Made by a program: the position numbers and the translations under genes. From an uncultured Sulfuricurvum sp. (GTDB taxonomy: Bacteria; Campylobacterota; Campylobacteria; Campylobacterales; Sulfurimonadaceae), in assembly GCF_937936435.1 (NCBI RefSeq), contig NZ_CALDDG010000134.1, positions 1 to 37,948 of the forward strand: a stretch of DNA of 37,948 nucleotides, given 5' to 3'. The notes below the pieces were generated by a model that saw nothing but the letters and a program-made list of their open reading frames with translations, was not told where the DNA came from and did no database searches. Below, in pieces: positions 6,984-14,605 of this stretch (the first letter of the stretch is position 1; the number at the start of each line of letters is the position of its first letter).

Positions 6984-8547
6984 TCTCGAAATCATTTTTA
7001 TAACTTCGAGCCGAATCAAACTTGCCCATGTGCAGTATTTAGCGCGTGAATATCCGATTACTATCGCAAAACAAAAAAACTACGGTATTGGGTATGTAGA
7101 ACCCCGCATTTATGATCGTGATCAGCTTTTAAATGAAAGTTATAAAGATGCGTTGGAACGGTTTACTAAAAATGTTTCCAATCCGGATGAAAAATTTTTT
7201 ATTATCGAAGATACATCGGTCATTATCGATGCGTTAAGTGAAAATGGAAAAGAAGTGCCCGGATTAGATATCAAATATTGGATGAAAGAACATTCTTTCG
7301 AGATGCTTGATCTCATGTTAAAGGGCAAGGGAAATAACCGTAAATGCACTGTTCGTTCGGATATTATTTTGCACCTTCCGAAAAGATTACGGGATAAATA
7401 CGGGATTGATTACAAACAGTTTATTGGTACAGTAGCGGGAAATATTGTTACCTCGGAGCATGAATATTCGACAAATCCATCCTATCCTTGGCTCGATAAT
7501 AAAACGTTCAACAAATGGTTTGCACCTACGGATGATGTACCGCTCGGTGCCATGACAGTTCAGCAATCCGAAGAGTATGATTTCCGAAAAAAAGCTTTTG
7601 ATCAAGTGCGTGTATTTTTGGAAGAGGAAGAGTGTATCAAGGAAAATACTGCTCCCGCGATCAAACAATACGCATTACCTCTCTATTTCGATCATCTGAT
7701 TTTAGTTGGACCGACATGTGCCGGTAAAAGTACTCTTGCAACCCATCTGTCCGAAAATTATGGGTATTTTCACTTGGAAGCTAGTGATTTCATGCACCAA
7801 AAATTTTATGAGCTTCATGGTGTTAATACAGAGTTGACAATTGGAAATTTTGCACAGAAAGCACTTTTGGAAAATCCTTGTATCGTTGCCGATCTGATCG
7901 CAGATCATATGAATAGCCTAAAAGATACGCCTGTCATTATCAGTGGTTTCCGTCATCCTCTGGAAATAGAGTGCTTTTTGAAAAAATATAAATGTGATAT
8001 TAAGATCGTATATATTAATGCTGATATTCTAATACGATACGAGCGTAATAGAAACCGCAAACGTAAAGATGATGAAATAACATTCGAAAAATTTAAAGAA
8101 AAAGATCATCAACAAGCTGACATGGGATTGATGGACATGTTTACTCATTATCAAGGGACTGAGCTAAAAAATGAAAAAAGTGTTAATGATTTCTATACTG
8201 AATTCGAACAGAAATATAGAAGTATTTTGCCGGAGCGATTGATAAACTATTTAGATCAAATAGACGGATTAGAAAGATTGAAGCTTAATGATGCAATTCT
8301 TATCGCATTGTACTTTGATGTACAAAGAAAAGAAGACTCAGAGGAAGAGACTGCCTATACAACTACAGAAATTGCGGCATTAATTAATAATACATTAGGA
8401 ATTGAAAAATATAAAACTAATGTCAGCAGATATTTTAACCAAAATTTTTATCCCTATTTCGATGCTGAGAAGGGAACCCCAATAAAATATAAGATAAATA
8501 GCACGGGTGTAAGCATGGCGCGGTATTTGATAAAAAAACATCAGTAA
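6976..8547 (+). CDS. Fusion of HAM1/ITPase-like domain, P-loop kinase and winged helix
   Basis: Three domains are visible in 523 residues. Residues 1-217 resemble HAM1/RdgB-type non-canonical NTP pyrophosphatases: an opening IIFITSSRIK strand, FFIIEDTSVIIDAL at 74-87, VPGLDIKYWM, FIGTVAG at 149-155 and the tail RKKAFDQVRVFL. The usual (T/S)xxNxxK opening is altered. Residues 239-400 form a P-loop nucleoside or nucleotide kinase-like domain with Walker A GPTCAGKS at 245-252, an ISGFRHPLE segment and an Arg-rich lid near 354-364. Residues 420-523 look like a winged-helix domain (TTTEIAALIN, then TNVSRYFNQ). The gene is coupled to the RFAP synthase-like gene. The combination suggests synthesis, salvage or sensing of an unusual nucleotide, possibly with self-regulation, but that is inference. 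I know of no named family with this architecture. Confidence 0.85.
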   Translation: MTNLEIIFITSSRIKLAHVQYLAREYPITIAKQKNYGIGYVEPRIYDRDQLLNESYKDALERFTKNVSNPDEKFFIIEDTSVIIDALSENGKEVPGLDIKYWMKEHSFEMLDLMLKGKGNNRKCTVRSDIILHLPKRLRDKYGIDYKQFIGTVAGNIVTSEHEYSTNPSYPWLDNKTFNKWFAPTDDVPLGAMTVQQSEEYDFRKKAFDQVRVFLEEEECIKENTAPAIKQYALPLYFDHLILVGPTCAGKSTLATHLSENYGYFHLEASDFMHQKFYELHGVNTELTIGNFAQKALLENPCIVADLIADHMNSLKDTPVIISGFRHPLEIECFLKKYKCDIKIVYINADILIRYERNRNRKRKDDEITFEKFKEKDHQQADMGLMDMFTHYQGTELKNEKSVNDFYTEFEQKYRSILPERLINYLDQIDGLERLKLNDAILIALYFDVQRKEDSEEETAYTTTEIAALINNTLGIEKYKTNVSRYFNQNFYPYFDAEKGTPIKYKINSTGVSMARYLIKKHQ

Positions 8548-8558
8548 ATTGGTTTCAT

Positions 8559-8587
8559 TTGACAAAGCGTACGCTTTTTGGTACGAT
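8559..8587 (+). promoter_or_regulatory. Promoter and operator of the toxin-antitoxin operon
   Basis: A textbook sigma-70 promoter is readable: -35 TTGACA at 8559-8564, a 17-base spacer, and -10 TACGAT at 8582-8587. A perfect 14-bp palindrome, AAAGCGTACGCTTT, fills 8564-8577 between the boxes. A second GTAC core lies at 8581-8584, with 12 bp between the centres of the two GTAC sites. That is the spacing described for the paired palindromes of the E. coli yefM-yoeB operator, so autorepression by the antitoxin-toxin complex is likely. Confidence 0.75.
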
Positions 8588-8606
8588 TTGTCTATAAGGA
8601 GCTAAC

Positions 8607-8852
8607 ATGACCAAAGTTATCACTGCCAGTCAAGCTCGATCTGACATCTACAATCTCATCGATGAGACGGCACAGAGCCACGAACCGATAATCATCACGG
8701 GCAAACGCCACAACGCCGTTATGCTCTCCCAAGAGGACTGGAAAGCGATAGAAGAGACGTTATACCTCACCTCTATCCCAAACATGGCACAATCGATTAC
8801 GGATGCCATGAATGCACCTGATAGCGAATTTAGCGAATCGGTCGAATGGTAG
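8607..8852 (+). CDS. Type II antitoxin, Phd/YefM family
   Basis: This small 81-residue antitoxin neutralises the adjacent toxin and probably represses the operon. The N-terminal half (VITASQARSDIYNLIDE, then EPIIITGKRHNAVMLSQEDW) is the conserved Phd/YefM DNA-binding fold, and the acidic C-terminal tail (DAMNAPDSEFSESVEW) is the expected toxin-wrapping segment. TAAGGAG at 8595-8601 is a strong ribosome site five bases before the ATG. The gene overlaps the toxin gene by 7 bases, so translation is coupled. A complete, healthy-looking module. Confidence 0.93.
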   Translation: MTKVITASQARSDIYNLIDETAQSHEPIIITGKRHNAVMLSQEDWKAIEETLYLTSIPNMAQSITDAMNAPDSEFSESVEW

Positions 8853-9115
8853 AGTACAAAATCCTCTACAGCAAAGAGGCGCAAAAAGATGCGAAAAACC
8901 TCTCTGCCGCAGGATTAGCCGATAAGGCAAAAGAGCTGATCGAGATTATAAAATGCAACCCGTTTCAAACCCCTCCGAGCTACGAAAAACTGGTCGGTAA
9001 TCTGAGCGGAGCCTACTCCCGCCGTATTAACATCAAGCACCGTTTGGTCTATCAGGTGATAGAAGAGAGTAAAACGGTGAGAATTTTACGAATGTGGAGC
9101 CATTACGGAGAGTGA
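8846..9115 (+). CDS. Type II toxin, Txe/YoeB family mRNA interferase
   Basis: This 89-residue RelE-superfamily toxin is predicted to cleave mRNA on the ribosome. The sequence follows the YoeB/Txe pattern: an opening YKILYSKEAQKDAKNL, NPFQTPPSYEKLVGNLSGAYSRRINIKHRLVYQV in the middle, and the closing ILRMWSHYGE. The conserved SRRI...HRLVY core and the C-terminal His-Tyr are present, so it is probably active. The start codon is ATG within the antitoxin tail. It converges on the glycosyltransferase gene with a 16-base gap and no obvious terminator. Confidence 0.93.
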   Translation: MVEYKILYSKEAQKDAKNLSAAGLADKAKELIEIIKCNPFQTPPSYEKLVGNLSGAYSRRINIKHRLVYQVIEESKTVRILRMWSHYGE

Positions 9116-9131
9116 AATACAATCCATTGTC

Positions 9132-10505
9132 TCAGTTCGACACCTGATAAATATAGAATGATTTCTCTTTAAACCCTTTTTTCCGCGCAGTGTAAACTTC
9201 ATCGAGTTCGACATACTTCCAAAAAGCTTTCAGCTCGTTTGCTCTGTCGTATCGGGAAACAAAAATCCCCGATTGTGTCTTAAAATTCATCCCTTTTTGC
9301 CACCAGTCGAACTGACTTTTACGCGTCGGAATCGGAACCCATACCTCTTTTCTGAGAGAGTAGGTGAGTGAGGAAGCCAGCGTCAAATGATCGGCAAATA
9401 TAGGTTGCGGCGGATAACCTTGGAGATGATGCGCCAGTTCCTCATAGCCGAATAGACGGTTTTGGGGATTGTGCTTTCCTTCCAATCCGAATACAAGCGG
9501 ATAGCGGATCACACCGATCAGAATAAGCGAGAGGATGACTCCGGCATAAAAGGTCTTAGTGAGGTTTTGTCTGGAGATCAGATGGGCTACGGCGATACCT
9601 GCCGAGATAAAGGCCGGGGCGACCCAGTTAAGCTCCATTTTTTTATAGACCCCTTTATAGAGAAAAAAAACGATTGTCAGAAGAGCCGGAAGAATGACGA
9701 AAAACTGTTTTGGATCGCTATAGCTCTCTTTTCGGGTAAAAAGAGAGAGCAAGAGGAGGAAAAAAACGGGGTTGAACATCCCCGCCATGCCGCCTAGAAA
9801 TGCAAGATCATCCATCAGGTGAAGACGGTTTTCCCCGCCGGAGTTACCGTGATGGTATTGGAAGGCAAAACTGATGAAATCATTGTCGATATTCCAGAAA
9901 ATGACCGGTAAAAAGGCGATTATACTGGCTAAAAGTGCGAGGTAAGGGCGCGAGGTCATCCATTCTCTAGGCGTTTTGATCGCCAGAAACAGAAAATAGC
10001 TCGCCAAGAGCAGGATGGCGGTATATTTGGAGGAGAGGGCAAATCCTCCCATCAGTCCTGCAAGCAGATAATCATTGATCCGTTTGTCAAAAAATGCTTT
10101 GGCGGCGAAATAGAGCGATGCCGACCAGAACAAAATCAGCGGACTGTCCGGCGTCGTGATCGTCAGACCGAGAGTAACGGCAGGAGAGAGGATAAAGAGT
10201 ATTACGGCATAGAGGGCGCTGCGACGATCGAACAGATAATCGGCCGTTTTAAAAATAAAAAAGGCCGCTCCCGAAAAACTGATCAGATTGACTGTACGAA
10301 TCATCCAGATATCATCGCCGAAGAGGGTACACAATTTGATGAAATAGGCGATCATATAGGGATGGTCATAGTAACTGAGTGAGAGATGTTTGCTCCAAAG
10401 CCAATAATAAGACTCATCCATGTACAGAGGTGTCGATACGTTAAAAAAAATAGCCGATAGAAGGGCAAATAATACGACAAGATAGGTTTTAGATTCCAGA
10501 GTCAT
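9132..10505 (-). CDS. Glycosyltransferase family 39 (PMT_2/ArnT-like) membrane protein
   Basis: This 457-residue inner-membrane protein has many hydrophobic helices. The first extracytoplasmic loop carries YMDESYYWLWSKHLSLSYYDHP, the acidic and aromatic signature of polyprenyl-phosphate-sugar-dependent GT39 enzymes such as ArnT and protein mannosyltransferases. TTPDSPLILFW is the second typical motif. Such enzymes transfer a sugar from a lipid carrier to lipid A, glycan or protein on the outer face of the membrane; the acceptor cannot be told from the sequence. It is the last gene of the PAP2-LptF/G-GT39 operon, 9 bases after the permease, which favours a lipopolysaccharide or lipid A role. 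Confidence 0.88.
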   Translation of the reverse strand: MTLESKTYLVVLFALLSAIFFNVSTPLYMDESYYWLWSKHLSLSYYDHPYMIAYFIKLCTLFGDDIWMIRTVNLISFSGAAFFIFKTADYLFDRRSALYAVILFILSPAVTLGLTITTPDSPLILFWSASLYFAAKAFFDKRINDYLLAGLMGGFALSSKYTAILLLASYFLFLAIKTPREWMTSRPYLALLASIIAFLPVIFWNIDNDFISFAFQYHHGNSGGENRLHLMDDLAFLGGMAGMFNPVFFLLLLSLFTRKESYSDPKQFFVILPALLTIVFFLYKGVYKKMELNWVAPAFISAGIAVAHLISRQNLTKTFYAGVILSLILIGVIRYPLVFGLEGKHNPQNRLFGYEELAHHLQGYPPQPIFADHLTLASSLTYSLRKEVWVPIPTRKSQFDWWQKGMNFKTQSGIFVSRYDRANELKAFWKYVELDEVYTARKKGFKEKSFYIYQVSN

Positions 10506-10514
10506 ATTCTATAC

Positions 10515-11537
10515 CTAATACCGTTTTCCGACCAATCGGTAATAGAGCATATATGTGAGGACGACCCACGAAATACCGACCATCCATATCGCATGAAAAC
10601 CGGTCCATTGTTGCAAAACGACGGAGAGTACGTAATAGGCGACGACGGCAACAAACAACCATAGATAGATCCATCGGTTTTGGTGGCGGGCATGAACGAT
10701 ACCGAGTGCGAGGATGAGCCAAATAGATAATATGGGAAAGAGGCTCAAAAGGATATTCGTAATAAACGCACGCACCTTTTTATCATGGCGATCTTCTCCG
10801 GTCCAATAATCCAAGGTTGAACGGTATGTTTTAATCTTTTTGGTAATCGAGTTGTTGATATAGGCTGTTTGAAAGATCATCTCTTTAAAGGTGCCGTCAT
10901 TGTAACTGTAGGTTTTGCCATCGTCTAATTTCAGTCGGGTAATGCCGTTTTGATTGATGATTTCGGCTTTTTTGGCCGAAATAAAGATTTCGTTTTTCTC
11001 GGCTTTATTGAAGAGGACGACATCTTTGAAAACGTTTTTTTCATCGTCACTGTTGTTGATGAAGAGCATCCAGTCGCCGAAATTATGTCCGAACTCGGAA
11101 GCGGCCAGGTTGAATTTGGCTTCTACCTTCTTTTTTTCCAAAAAATTGGCGGACGTGACGTTGATAAAAGGGGTGATGATGAGAAAATCGATCAATAGCA
11201 ACAGACTTAATAAGAAAGCGGGAACCGAAAAAATTTTTGCGATATGTGTCGGGGATAGACCCAATGAAAATACGACGACCAGCTCATTATCGTTTGAGAG
11301 GCGATAGAGGGTTAGAACGGTGCTGACGATAAACGCGACGGGAAGGGTATAAAAGAAGAGCTCCGGCAAGGTAAATAGATACAGAAGTCCCATCTCGGAA
11401 AAATTGAGCTGAATGATAGCGGTATAGGTGGAGACTTTGATCAAAAAGATCATCGATGCGATAGTAAAAAGCGGCAGATAGATCGAAAAAAACAAAGATG
11501 AAAGATTGGAAATCAGATAACGCTGGAGTCTATTCAT
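10515..11537 (-). CDS. LptF/LptG family lipopolysaccharide export permease
   Basis: This is an inner-membrane permease of the Lpt machine, which extracts lipopolysaccharide and passes it to the periplasmic bridge. The 340-residue protein begins MNRLQRYLISNL and has three N-terminal membrane helices, a periplasmic beta-rich domain in the middle (about residues 125-245) and three C-terminal helices, the standard LptF/G plan. The motif NDNELVVVFSLGLSP near residue 85 is the usual cytoplasmic loop contacting the LptB ATPase. ATG at 11537 overlaps the end of the PAP2 gene by 8 bases; an in-frame TTG 30 bases upstream is less likely. I cannot tell LptF from LptG with certainty. Confidence 0.9.
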   Translation of the reverse strand: MNRLQRYLISNLSSLFFSIYLPLFTIASMIFLIKVSTYTAIIQLNFSEMGLLYLFTLPELFFYTLPVAFIVSTVLTLYRLSNDNELVVVFSLGLSPTHIAKIFSVPAFLLSLLLLIDFLIITPFINVTSANFLEKKKVEAKFNLAASEFGHNFGDWMLFINNSDDEKNVFKDVVLFNKAEKNEIFISAKKAEIINQNGITRLKLDDGKTYSYNDGTFKEMIFQTAYINNSITKKIKTYRSTLDYWTGEDRHDKKVRAFITNILLSLFPILSIWLILALGIVHARHQNRWIYLWLFVAVVAYYVLSVVLQQWTGFHAIWMVGISWVVLTYMLYYRLVGKRY

Positions 11538-12192
11538 GCGACCCTGCCGGCGGTTGCAGCTTTGCAAACCAAAAACGGTATAAAAGATCGGCAGTGGCCA
11601 TCATAACGAGAAACGAAAAGAAAGCATCGCTTAGAAAATGTCCCCCCTGCATAATACGCGTAGCGCTCACTACAACCCCGTATGCGGCAGCACCGAAGAG
11701 AATCCACCGTTTTCGAAAGAGAAAATAAAACGCGATAAACCCGAATGCAAAAGAGCAGTGTCCGCAGGTAAAGGAGCCGTTCGTTTTGCATTGGTCGGTC
11801 ACTTCAAACGGTTTTGAAAACGTTTTATGTCCTCCGAATTCGACGATCTGAGAAGGGCGGGCTCTGCCCACATTTTCTTTGAGAAATGCATTGACGATGA
11901 TTCCCGAACCGATGCCGAAAACGAGCAATACGTATAAAACAGAGCGTGTCGTCAGGACTACCAGCTGTTTTTTAACCATCTGAATATAGATCAGCGAGCC
12001 GATGACGGCAACCGAAAGTACGACGGCGAGGACGTTGACGCTTTTATAGAGAAAAAAGAGTTCCGATTCCCGGCAGAGATAAAATCCCTGATTTTTGGTA
12101 TAAAAAAGAGAGCTGACATACAGATCGATATTCGGAATGAAAACTAAAATCGTGCCGATTATTAGGAAAGAAGCATAAGCCCATATTTTCAT
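11530..12192 (-). CDS. PAP2-superfamily membrane phosphatase
   Basis: This 220-residue protein has about six membrane helices and the three-part PAP2 active site: KENVGRARP (KxxxxxxRP), FTCGHCSFAFG in place of PSGH, and ATRIMQGGHFLSD (SRxxxxxHxxxD variant). These enzymes remove phosphate from lipid substrates such as undecaprenyl pyrophosphate, phosphatidylglycerol phosphate or lipid A. The neighbouring LptF/G and GT39 genes suggest lipid A or lipopolysaccharide modification (LpxE-like), but the substrate is inference. It is the first gene of this minus-strand operon. Confidence 0.9.
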   Translation of the reverse strand: MKIWAYASFLIIGTILVFIPNIDLYVSSLFYTKNQGFYLCRESELFFLYKSVNVLAVVLSVAVIGSLIYIQMVKKQLVVLTTRSVLYVLLVFGIGSGIIVNAFLKENVGRARPSQIVEFGGHKTFSKPFEVTDQCKTNGSFTCGHCSFAFGFIAFYFLFRKRWILFGAAAYGVVVSATRIMQGGHFLSDAFFSFLVMMATADLLYRFWFAKLQPPAGSHE

Positions 12193-12217
12193 TATTACTC
12201 ATCATCTGGTGGATTAA

Positions 12218-12340
12218 ATCGACATTTTCGAAATACCTGTAAGAGTACACGATGAAGATAACGGTTGTACTACAAAACGGGCATTAGAGAATTTTTTGAA
12301 AGACAAGCAGGTTCACGATATCAAAGAAATGCTACAATAG
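12218..12340 (+). pseudogene. Short open frame without a standard start, possible gene remnant
   Basis: Frame 2 stays open from after a TAA at 12215 to TAG at 12338-12340 and reads IFEIPVRVHDEDNG, then TKRALENFLKDKQVHDIKEMLQ, which looks protein-like and amphipathic. No ATG, GTG or TTG begins it in frame at a sensible place. The ATG at 12252 lies in another frame and stops after 11 codons. It could be a decayed or frameshifted small gene, or chance. Confidence 0.25.
12333..12338 (+). promoter_or_regulatory. Candidate extended -10 for the aminopeptidase-flgS operon
   Basis: TACAAT preceded by TGC gives an extended -10 element about 40 bases upstream of the aminopeptidase start. The -35 region (GGTTCA, 12310-12315) is a poor match, as is common in Campylobacterota. 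It lies within the end of the short open frame described above. Confidence 0.4.
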
Positions 12341-12380
12341 TGCACTATAGTATGACGAACCGATAAAGAGAGTAGAGAGT

Positions 12381-13619
12381 ATGCGCCAGTTTAACGAAGA
12401 GATGATCAGTTTTATCAATGCTTCCCCGACCCCGTTTCATGCGGTACAATGGATGGCACAGATGCTGGAGTGCCGCGGATTCATCCGTTTGTACGAAGAT
12501 GAACCGTGGGAACTGAACGATGGAAGCGATTATTATGTCACCCGAAATGACTCCTCGATCATCGCGTTTACCTATCCGCCGTGCAACGAAAAAGGATACA
12601 CTCTCGTCGGAGCCCATACCGACTCTCCCCACCTGAGACTCAAACCCAATCCGCTGACTACCTCGGCAGGGGTAAAACGTCTGGGGGTAGAACCATATGG
12701 TGGTGTTTTGTTCAATCCGTGGTTCGACCGCGATCTCGGATTGGCGGGACGTGTGGTGTATCTTGACGGCGAAGTGCGGAAAGAGGCTCTGATTATGATC
12801 GATCGCCCGATTGCCGTGATTCCGTCTTTGGCGATTCATCTGGATCGCGAAGCCAATACTTCCCGCACCGTCAATGCACAGACCGATATCGTCCCTATGG
12901 TAGCGTGCGGTGAACTCGATTTTGAGACATTCATTCTTTCACAGATTCAGGAAGATACGACGGGTTTGACTCTCTTGGCCCACGAACTCAGTTTTTTCGA
13001 TACCCAAAAAGGTTCTTTCGCCGGGATCAACGAAGAATTTATCACTTCGGCACGTCTGGACAATCTTCTCAGCTGTTTTGTGGGGTTACAGGCATTGATC
13101 GACGCATCGTATCCGATGATGGTGGCGTGTATGGATCATGAAGAGGTGGGAAGCGATTCGCATGTCGGTGCAGGAGGCACGTTTGTAGAAGAGACATTGC
13201 GCCGTATTGCGGGTGAGGAGTTTACGACGCTGATGCATCGCTCTATCATGGTCTCATGTGACAATGCCCATGCACAGCATCCGAATTTCCCATCCAAACA
13301 TGAATCGGAACATGCCCCTATCCTGAACGAAGGTTTGGTGATCAAAATCAACTCCAACCAGCGGTATGCGACAAGTGCACGTACACAAGGGCGTTTGATC
13401 CAATGTGCCAGAGCGTTGCACGTTCCGACGCAGACCTTCGTCACTCGAAGCGATATGGGATGCGGAAGCACCATCGGGCCGATCAGTGCGACACGGCTGG
13501 GAATAGAGACGATCGATGTGGGGATACCGACGCTGGGGATGCATTCGATCCGTGAACTTTCCGGTGTCAACGATGCTTATGGGCTTTATCGTATCTTGAT
13601 GCATCTGGGTGATTTCTGA
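12381..13619 (+). CDS. M18 family aminopeptidase
   Basis: This is a cytosolic zinc metallo-aminopeptidase of the M18 (aspartyl aminopeptidase-like) family that removes N-terminal residues from peptides. Family motifs in the 412 residues are: VGAHTDSPHLRLKPNP (first metal-ligand histidine), SARLDNLLSCF (bridging Asp), CMDHEEVGSDSHVGAGG (catalytic Glu-Glu), VSCDNAHAQHPNFPSKHE, and GIPTLGMHSIRE (last histidine). Length is typical. The gene ends one base into the flgS start (TGATG overlap), so the two genes are translationally coupled. Confidence 0.95.
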   Translation: MRQFNEEMISFINASPTPFHAVQWMAQMLECRGFIRLYEDEPWELNDGSDYYVTRNDSSIIAFTYPPCNEKGYTLVGAHTDSPHLRLKPNPLTTSAGVKRLGVEPYGGVLFNPWFDRDLGLAGRVVYLDGEVRKEALIMIDRPIAVIPSLAIHLDREANTSRTVNAQTDIVPMVACGELDFETFILSQIQEDTTGLTLLAHELSFFDTQKGSFAGINEEFITSARLDNLLSCFVGLQALIDASYPMMVACMDHEEVGSDSHVGAGGTFVEETLRRIAGEEFTTLMHRSIMVSCDNAHAQHPNFPSKHESEHAPILNEGLVIKINSNQRYATSARTQGRLIQCARALHVPTQTFVTRSDMGCGSTIGPISATRLGIETIDVGIPTLGMHSIRELSGVNDAYGLYRILMHLGDF

Positions 13620-14605
13620 TGCCGGAGATGATCTCTGCCGCCGAACTCAAGGCGCTGATCGATCAAACCTATAAGGTCGAAGAGGAGTATGTCGCTCTTC
13701 GGAAGTCGTATGCCCATCTGCAATCGACGGTCGAGCAGGTGATCGAATTTTTGCCCAATGCGATTTGGATCGTAGAAGAGGACGGCTCGATTTTTCTCCA
13801 AAATTCTCAGGCAAAAGGTCTGGAGGCTTTGTTTGAAATTCTGCGTCTGGACGATGAAGATTACGAGGTGACGTTTAATGAACGTTCATATTTGATCAAA
13901 TCGGCTCGTCATAATGAAAAACGGCTCCTCAGCGCCACTGATATCACCGAACAAAAACGGAAAGAAAATCTGGCGACGATGGGGCAAATGGCGGCACATC
14001 TGAGCCATGAGATACGCAATCCGATCGGTTCTATCGCACTGCTGGCATCGACATTGATGAAGCGGGTTAAAGAGGAAAACAAGCCGATCGTTTCCGAAAT
14101 TCAAAAATCGCTCTATCGGATCGAGCGGATTATCAAAGCGACATTGATGTTTTCCAAAGGGGTCAGTGCCCAGAAAAACGTTTTGAACTGGGGACAGATC
14201 CGCGAATCACTGGTGAGCGCGATCGGATATTACAGCTATGCCAAACCGATAGAGTTTGCGTTTCCTGAAGAGGATTTCGAACTCATCGGCGATTTGGATC
14301 TGCTCTCGATGCTTTTTAGCAATTTTGTATTTAACGCCATCGATGCGATCGAACTGGATGAAGAAGAAGAGGGGAAAATCGAAATTACCCATACTCAGGA
14401 GGGGAACCGTCATACGTTTCGGATTTACGACACGGGGATCCCGATCGAGAACGAAAAATGGCTTTTCGAAGCGTTTAAAAGTACCAAAGAACGGGGGAAC
14501 GGTTTGGGGCTGGTGTTAGCGAAAAACATCGCCGAATCACACGGAGGGGATATTAAAGTGTGCGAGGGAGCGCGTAAGGGATTCGAGATAACTCTCTCGT
14601 CCTAG
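13619..14605 (+). CDS. flgS: Flagellar two-component sensor histidine kinase FlgS
   Basis: This is a soluble 328-residue histidine kinase without membrane segments. An N-terminal coiled-coil/PAS-like region (about 20-110) precedes the dimerisation box HLSHEIRNPIGSIALLAS, with phospho-accepting His130. The ATPase domain follows, with the N-box FNAIDAIE, the DTGIPI G1 box and GNGLGLVLAKNIAESHGG. Length, lack of a membrane anchor and the H-box text fit FlgS of Campylobacter and Helicobacter, which phosphorylates FlgR to switch on sigma-54 flagellar genes. No cognate regulator lies next to it. Its TAG shares CTAG with the stop of the opposing dCache-GGDEF-EAL gene, leaving no room for a terminator. 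Confidence 0.85.
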   Translation: MPEMISAAELKALIDQTYKVEEEYVALRKSYAHLQSTVEQVIEFLPNAIWIVEEDGSIFLQNSQAKGLEALFEILRLDDEDYEVTFNERSYLIKSARHNEKRLLSATDITEQKRKENLATMGQMAAHLSHEIRNPIGSIALLASTLMKRVKEENKPIVSEIQKSLYRIERIIKATLMFSKGVSAQKNVLNWGQIRESLVSAIGYYSYAKPIEFAFPEEDFELIGDLDLLSMLFSNFVFNAIDAIELDEEEEGKIEITHTQEGNRHTFRIYDTGIPIENEKWLFEAFKSTKERGNGLGLVLAKNIAESHGGDIKVCEGARKGFEITLSS

